Positions 18,173 through 28,871 of a stretch of 34,409 nt of DNA are shown here, in pieces. Position numbers and translations under genes: made by a program. The notes beneath the pieces are model-generated. The model worked only from the letters and a program-made list of their open reading frames with translations. It made no database searches and was not told the origin of the DNA. Position 1 is the stretch's first letter. The number at the start of each line of letters is the position of its first letter. Source of the DNA: Porphyra umbilicalis (Eukaryota; Rhodophyta; Bangiophyceae; Bangiales; Bangiaceae); contig KV919275.1 in assembly GCA_002049455.2 (NCBI GenBank), positions 1 to 34,409 of the forward strand, read 5' to 3'.

Positions 18173-19102
18173 CGTTGGTCGTGGTGTCAGTTCAGCTGGA
18201 GAGTGGCCAAATTTTTTCGGAGTCCACATCTGAATAGGTCATGCTCACGTTCGTCGGGAGAGTGCGCCGCAGACAGGACATGTACTTTTACTGAAACACG
18301 TACTAAAGCAAACTGTATGTCGTACAGGCCCAACTTCCTTAGTGGAATCAATTGGAGGAGAGGTCTAGTAGAGGCCGATAGGGGGGGGCAAGCGCACGTC
18401 ATTTGGCGGGGGGGGGGGTATGCAACGTGGGCTACAAGTTCCACGTGCTGTCCCCGGTGGGGTGTACCAGGTAAATCGGGCCAGCATCGTGGGCTTGTAG
18501 CCCTTGTTGAAGCAGGCTACATGTGACGCGTCCACAAGGAATTCGGTTGAATCACCGACGTTTCGCAGCGCGTCCGGGCCGGTGAGGACGCGTTTTCACC
18601 TATCAATCTAGGTCGGGCGGTAGTGGACTACCAGAAGCCACATGCGCTCAGCACGTAGCAGTCGCCAGATATGTTGTGGCACAACTTTCTTTGACAGGCA
18701 TCTTTGAAGTTCCAGAAGCCACCAGCGTTGAGTTCGTGAAAGCAAATGCTCAAGGATTCAGTCATCAGCACACATCTGAGAATGTTTGTGGGCTTTCGGA
18801 CCGCCAGTTGCGTGCAGAACAGAGATTGTGTCGGGTGTTAAAAGTTTCTTCCTAAGCCATTAGAGTCAAGCAAGCCACCGGCCCGCAATCGTTTTGATAT
18901 ATCGTGTTTCTGAATGGTCAGTAAAGTGCGAAGAAATGAAGTTGTCGTCGATTGCGCGATTCGCGGCCGTACGGGCACGAAATGTAAAGATCGCCCCGGA
19001 CATGCACTGCTGTTCGACTGTTCGAACAATCAGAGATCATCATTCATTGCCGTTCTGCTACCGATTTGGGTCATTGAGGAGAGAATTTGGGGCTCAGCAA
19101 TA

Positions 19103-19500
19103 TTGCTGATCCCCAAATTTTGTCCTGGTGGACAGAGACTGACTTGCGGACGGACTCTCTCCACCAATCAGATGCGCCCCTGGGACTGACTTGGTGCTCC
19201 TGATTGCTTACATGTGCCCATGCAGCCTGGAAATCAACATCAGCTCCTCTTCTTTTCTGCACTTCTGGCGAGAAGACAGTAGAAAATCTCAAGATCTCGC
19301 GTGGCCAGCTTGCTCCGTGCCAAAATATGCGAATCAAACGCAACAAACAGTGAGTTCTGACGGATGCAAGGTCCCGGCTCCGAACGCGGGCTTTCTATTG
19401 GCTTCGATGCCTTCTTACTGTCGTTTTAAACCAATAGAGTGCTCTTATTCAGAGTCAGTCCCTGTCTCTGTCCCCCAGGACAAAATTCGGGGATCAGCAA
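19103..19500 (+). mobile_element. TTGCTG-family MITE, subfamily I
   Basis: The 398-bp element is flanked by TA (19101-19102 and 19501-19502). Its ends are TTGCTGATCCCCAAATTTTG and, on the minus strand, TTGCTGATCCCCGAATTTTG, followed by GTCCTGG and a GACTGAC segment. The shared subterminal part with 15849-16247 extends through an ACCAATCAG-CCCTGGGAC segment (about 100 bp); the interiors differ. It abuts a reversed end of another copy at 19083-19100, so the TA between them is flanked by mirrored ends. Confidence 0.82.
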
Positions 19501-19931
19501 TACATGCCAGGGACTCAGCAAAACTGATCGAGCCCTCCAACAGGACCTCACTAGGACAAAAGGCGACAGTCGGGGGGGCTGTGGCTTGCGCGGACTGCAA
19601 CGGCTATTGCTAAGCTGGAAACCGGACGCAGCGCTTCACCAGTGTTGCGCGACTCACGCGTATTCAAGCGCTTCTCGCATTCGCAGCTGCTGTTTTTCGG
19701 AGTATCGCCAGAACTCCCATATCCGTCATAGGAGAGACTGGGGCTCCTGGAGGCCCATTTCCGACACTCCCACATGGTTCTTGGGACAGGCTTTAGTGCA
19801 TAAGATGTACCGTTAGATACAGATCAGAAGATTCGATGTCTAGAGACCACTAATCTCAGGTTTCGGGAACATCGCGTAGACCGCAATTTTGATGAGAACC
19901 CTCCGTGTCACCCTGTGATCACCCGTCAGTG

Positions 19932-20655
19932 CACGTGAGCTCCACATGGCGCTCCGTGAAGTCCACGTCTCCACAGTGAACTTCACGTGGCAGAACTTGA
20001 AGCCAAGTCCAATTGCTCTGGTTAAGTTCAATGCCCAACTTGGCTTTTAAGGTGAAAATGCTCACTCCAGGAAACGCAACAAAGCACACAGCATGCTCGA
20101 AAACCCTAGATCTACGGGTGATACTGCCGAAGCTAAAGAAAAAACACAGCCAGCAAACAAGAACGCATGTGAGAGCGAAGGGATGCATCACCCGGGCAGA
20201 AACGATGGGCGGCTGGTTTGGTTCCTCCAGTATGCTCTGACGCCAAGGGAACCGCATCGCAGCCGCGTACACCACGAAACGTGCCCAGACTCCCGGTTCG
20301 TTACGTTCGAGTCTTAATATTCTTTCTATGCTATCGTGGTACAGGCACCACGTGAAGCGTTCGGTACGTTTGAGGGAGGTCACTTCTGTCTCTTTGCAAG
20401 TCTTATAAAGCTCCGATTAACTCTTCGACCGTGCATGATCGCTGCCCTCTCGTCGGTTTCGGGAGAGCATGAAAGGACGCGCCACGTGCATGTATCTCTT
20501 TTAGCAAGGAGTCCTAGTTTTTTGCATGAAACCTTTCAGCGAAGTCTTTGAGATTCGTGCACTGCCACTCGACTTGTTCGTATTTGCTCGCACGTGTGCA
20601 CGTACTGTAAGATCAAGTTCACGGCCGATCGCATGGCGATGATTCACTTCACGTG
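19932..20655. promoter_or_regulatory. Cluster of six CACGTG (E-box/G-box) hexamers
   Basis: CACGTG occurs at 19932-19937, 19984-19989, 20349-20354, 20483-20488, 20591-20596 and 20650-20655. The second and sixth share the 13-mer ACTTCACGTGGCA, and the third has a close reverse-strand relative. By chance about 0.2 would be expected in 725 bp at balanced composition. CACGTG is the classic bHLH/bZIP site, but function here is unproven. Confidence 0.35.
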
Positions 20656-21165
20656 GCAAGAGTGTGATGTAGAGACTGCTACGTGCTGAGCGCATGTGGC
20701 TTCTGGTAGTCCACTACCGCCCGACCTAGATTGATAGGTGAAAACGCGTCCTCACCGGCCCGGACGCGCTGCGAAACGTCGGTGATTCAACCGAATTCCT
20801 TGTGGACGCGTCACATGTAGCCTGCTTCAACAAGGGCTACAAGCCCACGATGCTGGCCCGATTTACCTGGTACACCCCACCGGGGACAGCACGTGGAACT
20901 TGTAGCCCACGTTGCATACCCCCCCCCCCCGCCAAATGACGTGCGCTTGCCCCCCCCTATCGGCCTCTACTAGACCTCTCCTCCAATTGATTCCACTAAG
21001 GAAGTTGGGCCTGTACGACATACAGTTTGCTTTAGTACGTGTTTCAGTAAAAGTACATGTCCTGTCTGCGGCGCACTCTCCCGACGAACGTGAGCATGAC
21101 CTATTCAGATGTGGACTCCGAAAAAATTTGGCCACTCTCCAGCTGAACTGACACCACGACCAACG

Positions 21166-21170
21166 AAAAA
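21166..21170 (-). terminator. Pol III T5 terminator (minus strand)
   Basis: AAAAA on the plus strand is the T5 run following the minus-strand tRNA-Val gene, at the same spacing as in the left arm. Confidence 0.7.
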
Positions 21171-21179
21171 GTATAACGT

Positions 21180-21253
21180 TACTCTCGCCGAGGCTCGAAC
21201 TCGGGACCTCCAGCATGTTAGGCTGGCGCTCTAACCAACTGAGCTACGAAAGC
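21180..21253 (-). tRNA. tRNA-Val (anticodon AAC), second copy
   Basis: The sequence is identical to the gene at 18085-18158, on the opposite strand and also pointing to the spacer. It shares the cloverleaf, A and B boxes and wobble pairs. Both copies remain intact, so neither shows decay. Confidence 0.92.
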
Positions 21254-22204
21254 AAGGAACACCACTTCTTCGGTGATCCCACGCCGAACAGCTTGATAGA
21301 CATACTGCGCGTCCAGCTGCAGGACGGCTGCGTACTTTGAGAATTAGATAATGCGATGGCCTAGTTCTCATCGAAAAACGTAGATGTGGAGAGCACCGAA
21401 CGCGATGTGCTGCCCCCACCGTGATACTGCAGTGCGAGGATTCATTGTCTCACTACACTGCATGATTATGATGTCACATTGCACAAAAAACCCATCAGCC
21501 AGAACAACAATATTTTCATTGAGCGATGTCGTACTGCAGCGCTCATAACGGCAGGCCCAGCAATGCCCGCCAATGCCGTTTTATAGCGTTGTCGATTCGA
21601 TTCGTGGCGCCTTGTCAGTGGCTCCGACAACGTATGGAGCGGCCGATGGCTGGTATGTTCCAGAGGTTCGGGCGCCAGAGTAGAGCCGAAACCCCGAATG
21701 CTTCGGAATCGTGCGATGAGGTGGAGGAGCATATGCTTTCCGGAGACGGGAACGTATGGTCGCTGGCTTCGAAAGCGACGTTGCAGCTGGACGTGTCTTC
21801 TGGTCATTGGTGAGGCGATTGAAACAAACCACTGGGCCACTTCACAGAGTCACCTGTCCTCACCTTCGAGATTACCTCTCGATTTTCTGCGGCATCTTTC
21901 CGCCATACCGCTCCGCCAAACGCTGGGATGACGTAGATCACACGCCATACGGCCGGATTATAGCGTCGAATCTTCACCATCGCATCGTTTGACGTGGATT
22001 CCGCGCAATAAATCTGACTGCTGCGCGCCCCTCTCCGCTATAATTTGGTGTTCGCGGAGATTGTCCGCCATAATCCAAACCGCTGGGCTTTCTCCAAGCT
22101 GGCCTTCTTGAAAGACTCTGCGGCTAGCGCAGCTACGTACAAGAACTTGCGCGCCGCGAAGATCGAAAGCTGAAGGCAGACCGTGATGTTTAGAAATCCC
22201 ATTA

Positions 22205-22651
22205 TTGCTGATCTCCAGAAAATGGCGGTTGCGGAGAGAAGGGAGCCAGAGCCGACGTCATGGCATAGAAATAAAGTCGGATTGGCTGTTCGATCAGCCG
22301 CAATCGAAGTATTGGCTGAAAGTTGCTAACAGTATTCTTGCAAGATAATCACAGTTTAATGCAGGAGTCTCGCGCAGCCACTGCAACTCACAATGAGATC
22401 CACTGATTTTTAGGCCGCTTGTGTTGGCCTGAAGGGGACAAACAGAGGGTTCTGGGCCAGACATGTGACTTCTCATGAGACCAGCAAGCTTCTGCAGACT
22501 TCTCGAGATCCTGATGTGCGCTTCCAATGCGCAGAGCTGCAAAGAGAGGGTCTGGAATGGACTTTGATGACTGCTAGCTCTTCTGTTGGTCCGCGTACGT
22601 TGTGTCATGGTTGCAACCACTCTGCAACCGCCTTGTTTTGGAGGTCAGCAA
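22205..22651 (+). mobile_element. Mirror copy of the subfamily II MITE (16687-17133)
   Basis: This right-arm copy arose with the arm rather than by an independent insertion, because it has the same flanks and position. It begins TTGCTGATCTCCAGAAAA after TA. Confidence 0.7.
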
Positions 22652-23032
22652 TGGAAAGTAGTACTGCATCTACCAGACCAGAAGCGCACAAACAAGCATG
22701 TCGAATCTGTCTCCCTGCAGCAGTGCGTCCGGCGTCTCACGTGCTCGCCATAGAAACAAGAGCCATACCTACAGTATCGCAGGTTGCGCAGGCGCTGGCA
22801 ACATGGCTGCAGGCCCTGTGATGAAGGTAACGGAACCTTTTCGTGTGTTCTCTGACAGTTGCGCCCAGATGGATCACTAACACTTCCAGCACCCGGACGA
22901 GGTCCCACTCTCGCCAAGCACCGATCCAGCAGTTTTGAATGGGTTCGGCACGCAAACCGGCGCAAGCAGTAATCACCCTACAATTCTGTTGGCTGCATGG
23001 CACTCAGATGACATGCAGGCTTAGTGCTCAAA

Positions 23033-23884
23033 TAATGCTGACCTCCAAAACATAGCGGTCGTAGAGTCGTTGCAACCATTCAACAATGTATTGCTGCTTG
23101 CCCAATTCTGTCCTGGTGGACTGAGACTGGGACTGACTGCGAATAAGGGCCTACAATTGGCTTAGATGCGCTGTCAGACGCGACTTCAGCAAATACAACG
23201 TGCGGGTTCGTGACGAGGGCCTTGCACAGACGAGAAGTCACTGTTTTCCTACCCTGCAAGCGGATCATCTCCGCTCCGAGTCCAGATCGTGCCGTGATCC
23301 GGAGATTTCTCAATGTTTGCCCTGGAGATATGCAAAACTGCTGAGATGCCGAAGTGCGATTCCAATGCGTATGAGCACATCGGTGCTGTGAGAAGGACAG
23401 AGTCGGTCCCAGGGGTCACCTGATTGGTGGAACACAGTCAGTCCCAGTCCCAGTCCCAGTCCCCCAGGACAAAAATGGGCAACCAGCAATAAATGGACCA
23501 ACGGAAAGACTGGAAATGGCCAGAGTTCCTTATAGAGAATCCCTATGCATCTCTGTGCACTGGAAGCGCACATCAGGGTCTCGAGAAATCTACAGAAGTT
23601 TGTTGATCTCATAAGCAATCACATGTCTGGCCCAAAACCCTCTCGTTGCCCTCTTCAGGCCCAAACAAGCGGCCCAAAAATTGCTGTGAATCTCATTGTT
23701 GGGTGCGATGGCTCGGCGTGACTCCTACAACACAGGGTGATTGGCTTGGAAGGTGACTGGTGTCAACTTTCAGCCAAAGATTCCATCATGGCTCATGAAA
23801 TTGCCAATCTGACTTCAATTCTACGCCCTGTCGTCGGCTCTGGCTCCCTTCTCTCCGCAACCGCCATTCTCGGGAGGTAAGCGA
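23033..23884 (-). mobile_element. Mirror copy of the interrupted subfamily II MITE (15454-16305)
   Basis: Right-arm counterpart with the same nested subfamily I element, so the nesting preceded the arm duplication or its last homogenisation. Confidence 0.7.
23091..23489 (-). mobile_element. Mirror copy of the nested subfamily I MITE (15849-16247)
   Basis: Right-arm counterpart, flanked by TA, with ends TTGCTGCTTGCCCAATTC and, on the other strand, TTGCTGGTTGCCCATTTT. Confidence 0.78.
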
Positions 23885-24364
23885 TATGCGCTCGCAAAGA
23901 TTCCGAACTCGAGGCCGAAAAGCATACTTTTCCCATCTTGCACTCTTTTTTTGCTGTTCGCCACGTTCTGGCTAGTCGATGGTGGCTGCTTCTGGCAGGG
24001 AGCTGTGCCAGCAGGTGATCCATAAACTACGCGGCTTAACCATGCAAAACGTGTTCCGGTTGTCAACGGACAAAGAACCGGATCATTTACGCGCTGCAAC
24101 GTTTTGTGACGATCGTGGTCATCACCCCAGAAGCATGGAGCTCCTTCAGAAGCTTCACCATGAGACAATCCCTGACCCCATTTGAGTACGAGCGGGTCCC
24201 ACTGTTCAGCTACTTTTCTTGCCGCCTCTGCTAACCCAGGCGGCCGTGCTGGCAACGCCCGGTACCCCAGTTGCTGCTCACCTCACAGATGTCGCGCTCG
24301 AAGAGTGCACCAGCGACGTTGCCGCCCTGCTAGAGAAAGCTGCGCTCGAGCTCCAGCATTAACC

Positions 24365-24628
24365 CGTGAGCGCCTCTCTTCTCCGCGGAACACGCCCCAG
24401 CGTCCTTCTTGGCGTAGCCCGGGCGCACTTTGGCCTCTCCCGTGGTATCCTGTACATTCATCAATTGCTGGAGAAAAGAGGGAGTCGTGGCGACCCTGAA
24501 AATCTGGAAGTGCGTCCAAACTTATACGCCCATTGGCCCCTCGATCCTGACGGTTTCGGCTCTCCACTATAGCCCATGACTGCACCAATACGGCAATGTT
24601 GCTATGATGGTGTCAGCCAAGAATGATC
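24365..24628. other. DNA just outside the right palindrome arm
   Basis: The reverse complement of the first 60-70 bp matches the DNA left of 11174 at about 70% without gaps. Both sides translate without a stop in the same frame there, ending in the shared LMLELERSFL segment inside the arm, so both may be diverged copies of an older coding fragment. I do not recognise the protein. Confidence 0.35.
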
Positions 24629-25294
24629 CTACATCTTGTCTCTCGACGCGTATGACGCAGTATTCTCATCATACTGTAAGGGGCGTGAGCAATCTCGTCG
24701 TTCGCGTGCGAAAACTGGACGGCGATAAATCTTGACTTGATTCCAAGCGAGCGTGACGCTTCGGATGCGCCTGTATACAACTTCCTGGAGGACAGGCGCA
24801 ATGCTGGAAGTGCAATCTTTAATGCAAGCTACTTGCCTTACCAGGTATTTCCATGTCCGGTGTACGACACGTCTTCCCGAGATATCGCGATCCCACGGAG
24901 TACATCGTACTGCTGTATTCCCAATTATGGCAGTCGTCGACAGAGTCAAGTCAGGGCCAGGATTAACTTCACTTTGGTTTATCAACTTCATGTCGTTCCA
25001 TGATGGCTGAGACACAGTTGTTCGCTGTTGTTCATCTTTCGTGACATCGACCGGATTGGCGAAGAGTGGGAGGACAGTAATACTGCCTACCGACCAATAA
25101 GTCGTCGCCTTTCTGTTAATTCCGCGGGATTCCTTGTGTCGAATGGCCGCACCTGCTCGGCTGGTCTCGGCGCCATTGGCGGCCGAGCCTAAATGACATT
25201 CCAAGTCGTATCTGGCCATGGCCAAAAGGTTTTGAGCTCGCCTGCAGAGCACGACAGCGCCATACCAGTGAAGAAAACGAGAAGGTGGGCGCAT
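24629..25294 (-). CDS. Hypothetical open reading frame, 221 codons
   Basis: This is the longest uninterrupted frame in the moderate-GC part outside the transposase. A 221-codon frame is uncommon by chance at this composition, but with thousands of trial starts it is not decisive. The translation has ordinary composition, no signal peptide, no clear membrane segment and no domain I recognise. A basic stretch with several arginines lies near the C-terminus. It could be a remnant of a mobile element or a chance frame. Confidence 0.2.
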   Translation of the reverse strand: MRPPSRFLHWYGAVVLCRRAQNLLAMARYDLECHLGSAANGAETSRAGAAIRHKESRGINRKATTYWSVGSITVLPLFANPVDVTKDEQQRTTVSQPSWNDMKLINQSEVNPGPDLTLSTTAIIGNTAVRCTPWDRDISGRRVVHRTWKYLVRQVACIKDCTSSIAPVLQEVVYRRIRSVTLAWNQVKIYRRPVFARERRDCSRPLQYDENTASYASRDKM

Positions 25295-28200
25295 GTCACA
25301 ACAGCGAACAGAACTGCGAATTCCAAGAGAGCCTTAAAAAGTAAGCAACTGCAGGAAAGCTCACAGTAGCATCAAACAAACAAACCCTCAAAACATGAAA
25401 GGGAACATTAAAGAAGCAGGAAGAAATCAGGGAACATCTTTGATGCGTGTAGCCGTAAGAGAACCAGCGAGAGCCACCAAGAAAAACCACGTTATTAACG
25501 AAGGAGTCATTGAACAATATGGAAGTGCCCCGAAAGTGCTGAGACAGCCTAGGAAGAAAATGAGGAACTTGAGAGAGGCAATGACTCTACGTCAAATGTT
25601 ACCCAGATGGGCGGTACCGGCAGTGAGTGCAACGCTAGTGAGAATGACTGCTGTTCCGACGATCACAGGGGGTTTAAAGGTGGTCTTGTGAACGGTGCTG
25701 GTCTTAGAGGTGACAACACGCTGGCAACCGGGGAGAGTCGGGACCAGCATCCATCGCCACTGGACCCCAAAGCCAGCCGCACGTAATCTTACTGAGAGAG
25801 AAAAAGCACAGTTCTCAATTCATAACTCGCAGGCCTAACTTGATCTGCTGGAAAATATTCAAGATGGTCTTCAGAGCTGGCTTAAGACTGCCCGGACTTG
25901 AGCTAGGGGAGATCTCGTTATCACACTACAGATGCCCAAGCCTCAAAGGCCCAGGGCGCTAGCAATTCCCCGAAAGCTCCCTGACAGTTCTCTATCAGAG
26001 CCAACGCCTTTTCTATTGTCGGTATTCATCCCCGGGACCTACAAATCTCTTGGCCCAAGTGCAGCGCTCAGTCTTTGCGGCCCAATCCAATGTTTTGTTT
26101 CGGTGCCAGACTTTGACGTGGCGAAAGTGGGTCTCACTGACTATAGTCATTGAGCGCTTGTAAAGCAGGGTTGAGCTCTTCGTAGCTCGCGTGAGAAATA
26201 TAACTTATTGAACCATCTGTTCCGAAACGACAACGACCCGAAGCGATCATGACGCTCGATGGTGTAGTTGTGTCATCGATGGTGCAGTGAGATACAAAAG
26301 GACGTTGCAAAACTTGAGTCCCTTTCTTCATGAGGTGTTTCTGGGTGGTAAGCAGCCAAATTCGTACGGACTTCCGGCCACAGATTTCTCGAGAGCTGAT
26401 CAGCGGTGGATATAGCTGCAATACAATCAGGTGCCGAGGGCCTCGCACTGGCGCAGTCGAGCTGCACTCAGTTTGGGGCTGAGTACATTATAAGCCGGGC
26501 ACATATGAGTGCGCAATGACTGACCTGGCTCATGCGGAGGTGTAGCGCTATTTTCACGGGTTTGGAGCCTGCTTTTCAGCCCCCCATGCTCAAGGATTGG
26601 TAAGCACGCCCCGGTTTGATCTTCGTAAGGGGCCCAACGCGCTATAACCAGGGGTGTGTATTCGTATCATATCTCACTAAGCTTTGCGTAGTGCCGCTCG
26701 ATCAGACTAGCAGAGTCCACGTTGCAGCCGTCACTGACACGACACCATAGCAATGGTTCTCATTTGGTGCTCTATCGGTGCCAGTACGTGTGGAATAGGA
26801 ACTCTTGGAATAATGGTGCGCATGTCGTATTTTTGCGGAAGAATGTACTGAAGAGCGTACATATGGTGCTTTCGCGAAATATGGGCTCGTCAGGTTGGAA
26901 GTGCAGCCTGCAACATGAAGAGGACCGATTCACCGCGCCGCCACCCGGCCTCATTGATCCGTGGACTGCCGTGTACACTGAACTTGAAATCTGAAGAACT
27001 CATGTTTGTGGGAAGGATTTAATGCGAAGCAGACCCAGTGTGCAGAATACCCGTACCCCTGCGCTCCTGCCTTCACTGCCCCCCTTCCAGTGTGGCGTCG
27101 CCCTCTTCCATATCCAGTTAGCGTATCGAAAATCGTCTCTAGTCCCTTCATACCGCATCACGCTTTCTTCTTCCCTAGGACATGGCTGCGTCAGCCACGT
27201 GCCACCGCGCCAAAATCCTACATCTTCTTTCACGCTTCCTGCACGCAGGACTTTCTAATCGACTTGTGCAGCAAATGCTCATATGCTCACGATCCGACAT
27301 TATATGCGTGCACCAAGCTTTTTTTGTGTCGTCTTATGACACTCTGCTACAGCCAGAGAAATATGAAGTGCCTGCGCGTCTCTTTGCTTTTGCGTTGCCC
27401 AGAAACACTTGTTGCACAACATCCGGTATTCCGCAATCAAAGCTGTTCGTCATGAGACCCATATTTTTATAGAGATTTCCGGCTAATAGATCGAGAGCCG
27501 TAAGATCGTTTTCAGACTGACCTGAATGTCCAGGACCCGGAGGCGAGTGAATAACAAAATCTGCGAGGGCCCTCCGATGTCATCAGCGATTATGTTGCGG
27601 AATACCACTGGACTCCTCTCTACTTCCCGGCAGGCCAGCCCCGCAGGTGCGCCATACGCGCCAAGAGTTGCCGATTTCCACACTCACACTTCTCTCGTCG
27701 GTACGCTTTGGCCGCGTCGTCGTGAGATGGGGCGTAATGCTGTCCAATTAAAAAAGGCCTAGTGGCGAAATGCGGAGACCCTGCCTGCTTTCTGTGCATC
27801 TGAGTGTGTGCACACTGTAAGTTTTGCGCGTACACAACTTTCTCTGAAACGCCTGGAAACCCCTCGACGAAGTTCACTAATACACCCCTGAACACGCCCT
27901 TTTTCGTCTCATACGCCCTGGCACGCTCAAGAGCAGCTCCCGTTCTTCTCTTTGCAGCCCCGTTTTTTTGTCCCGAGCCAAGTTTTTGGCCTACACGCAG
28001 CTGGGATTGTGGCTCAAATTAGGTCACTTTGGGCCGGGTCCAGTTGAAACAGAAACTGCAGGTAGTTTCTCCAAGGCCGCTCGTGTCCTGAATCGCTTGA
28101 GCATGGGACATCACTCACGGTTGTTGATAGTAGTTTTGTGTGTCTGAGAGCAGGGAGCTTCCTCATCGTGGACATCGTCAGCCTGGTTCAAAAGCTGGCC

Positions 28201-28871
28201 AGTACGCTATGACCTCACAATCCACCATGACGACAAGCTGCCATTTGCAAGGCCAAATTTAGGATGCAGATCAGATAATCCCACCAGATGTGAGATGGCC
28301 GACGACTGTCATTCACCGTGTCCTCCGAGTACTACTGGAAGGAGTATTCGGTGAATTTATACACGCCCAACACGCCCTTCCGCCAGATTGGCATGCAAGC
28401 GTGACACCCCCCCCTCAAGTTTAAGGCACTCCCGGGGCGTCTTTCTGAGCACGCCTTAAGTGTGGTCACCAACCCTACCCTGCGCCTGGCGGAGCGGCAA
28501 TCCGTCACCAATTTATCTTTTTGTTGCTTTTCTCTCCTGCTTCGCTGAAAACGCCGAAGCCAGAAACGCGAGACAGCACGACACCTGTCGCAATGAAGTA
28601 CTGAAAGATCGATCGAACCAAGCGCCCTATTCACGGTGTTCAAATTGAGGATTTGTCTTTACCTGTATTCCATGTAACTCTATTTGTCCGAAGTGTATCC
28701 GGCATACCGTCCGTGGATTGGCGCGTCGGGTCCATCCTGGCGACGTCGCCGTGACGCCGCGCGTGTGACTACGCCACACCTGCGTCGCGCTCGACCGCAC
28801 CGCCACCAGTCCATCCAAGTTCCCCTCACTCGCGGACACTCTTGCCTTGTGGTTCGTGGTGTATCGAGACA
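25295..28871. other. Moderate-GC region without a supported gene, then RPL35 upstream DNA
   Basis: Only short frames occur (98 codons at 25395 on plus, 104 at 26134 on minus, 149 at 27006 on plus), without domains. ACACGCCC words recur near 27890 and 28357-28375. From about 28700 the GC content climbs and the last ~170 bases before 28872 should contain the RPL35 promoter and leader; no clear TATA box is seen. No tRNA or other RNA gene was recognised. Confidence 0.45.

Larger units (their letters stand above)
11174..18663 (+). repeat. Left arm of a giant palindrome (interrupted by a transposon)
   Basis: Its reverse complement matches 20674-24364. Removing the transposon and one target-site copy (3800 bp) leaves 3690 bp, against 3691 bp in the right arm; the one-base difference is a G11 versus C12 run (near 18408 and 20920). 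Five substitutions were found: near 11292, 15111, 15217 and 15317, and one near 17367 (an Arg/His difference in the translated copies). Identity is therefore about 99.8%. The arm contains nested MITEs and a tRNA-Val gene. It ends sharply: outside 11174 the match drops to about 70%, and inside 18663 it stops. Confidence 0.95.
18664..20673. other. Unique spacer of the palindrome
   Basis: The 2010-bp spacer is not repeated in the window. It holds one MITE (19103-19500), an 18-nt terminal remnant of a second (19083-19100), and six CACGTG hexamers between 19932 and 20655. Open frames of up to 154 codons (such as 19919-20383 on the minus strand) lack recognisable domains. No RNA gene was recognised. 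Confidence 0.6.
20674..24364 (-). repeat. Right arm of the giant palindrome (uninterrupted)
   Basis: This 3691-bp arm is the reverse complement of the left arm without the Tigger element. Coordinate sums of matching bases are 39338 over most of the arm and 39337 at the inner end, the shift being the one-base difference in the C12/G11 run. The pre-insertion site of the Tigger element is preserved at about 24231-24234. Confidence 0.95.

Noticed and set aside
18122..18526. Open frame present identically in both palindrome arms
   Set aside because: Its identity reflects the arm duplication and not coding constraint, and its start lies inside the tRNA gene.
11174..24364. Palindrome as a pure assembly artefact
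   Set aside because: The arms differ by substitutions, a run length and a whole transposon, and flank a unique spacer. This argues against a simple fold-back join, though only long reads can settle it.
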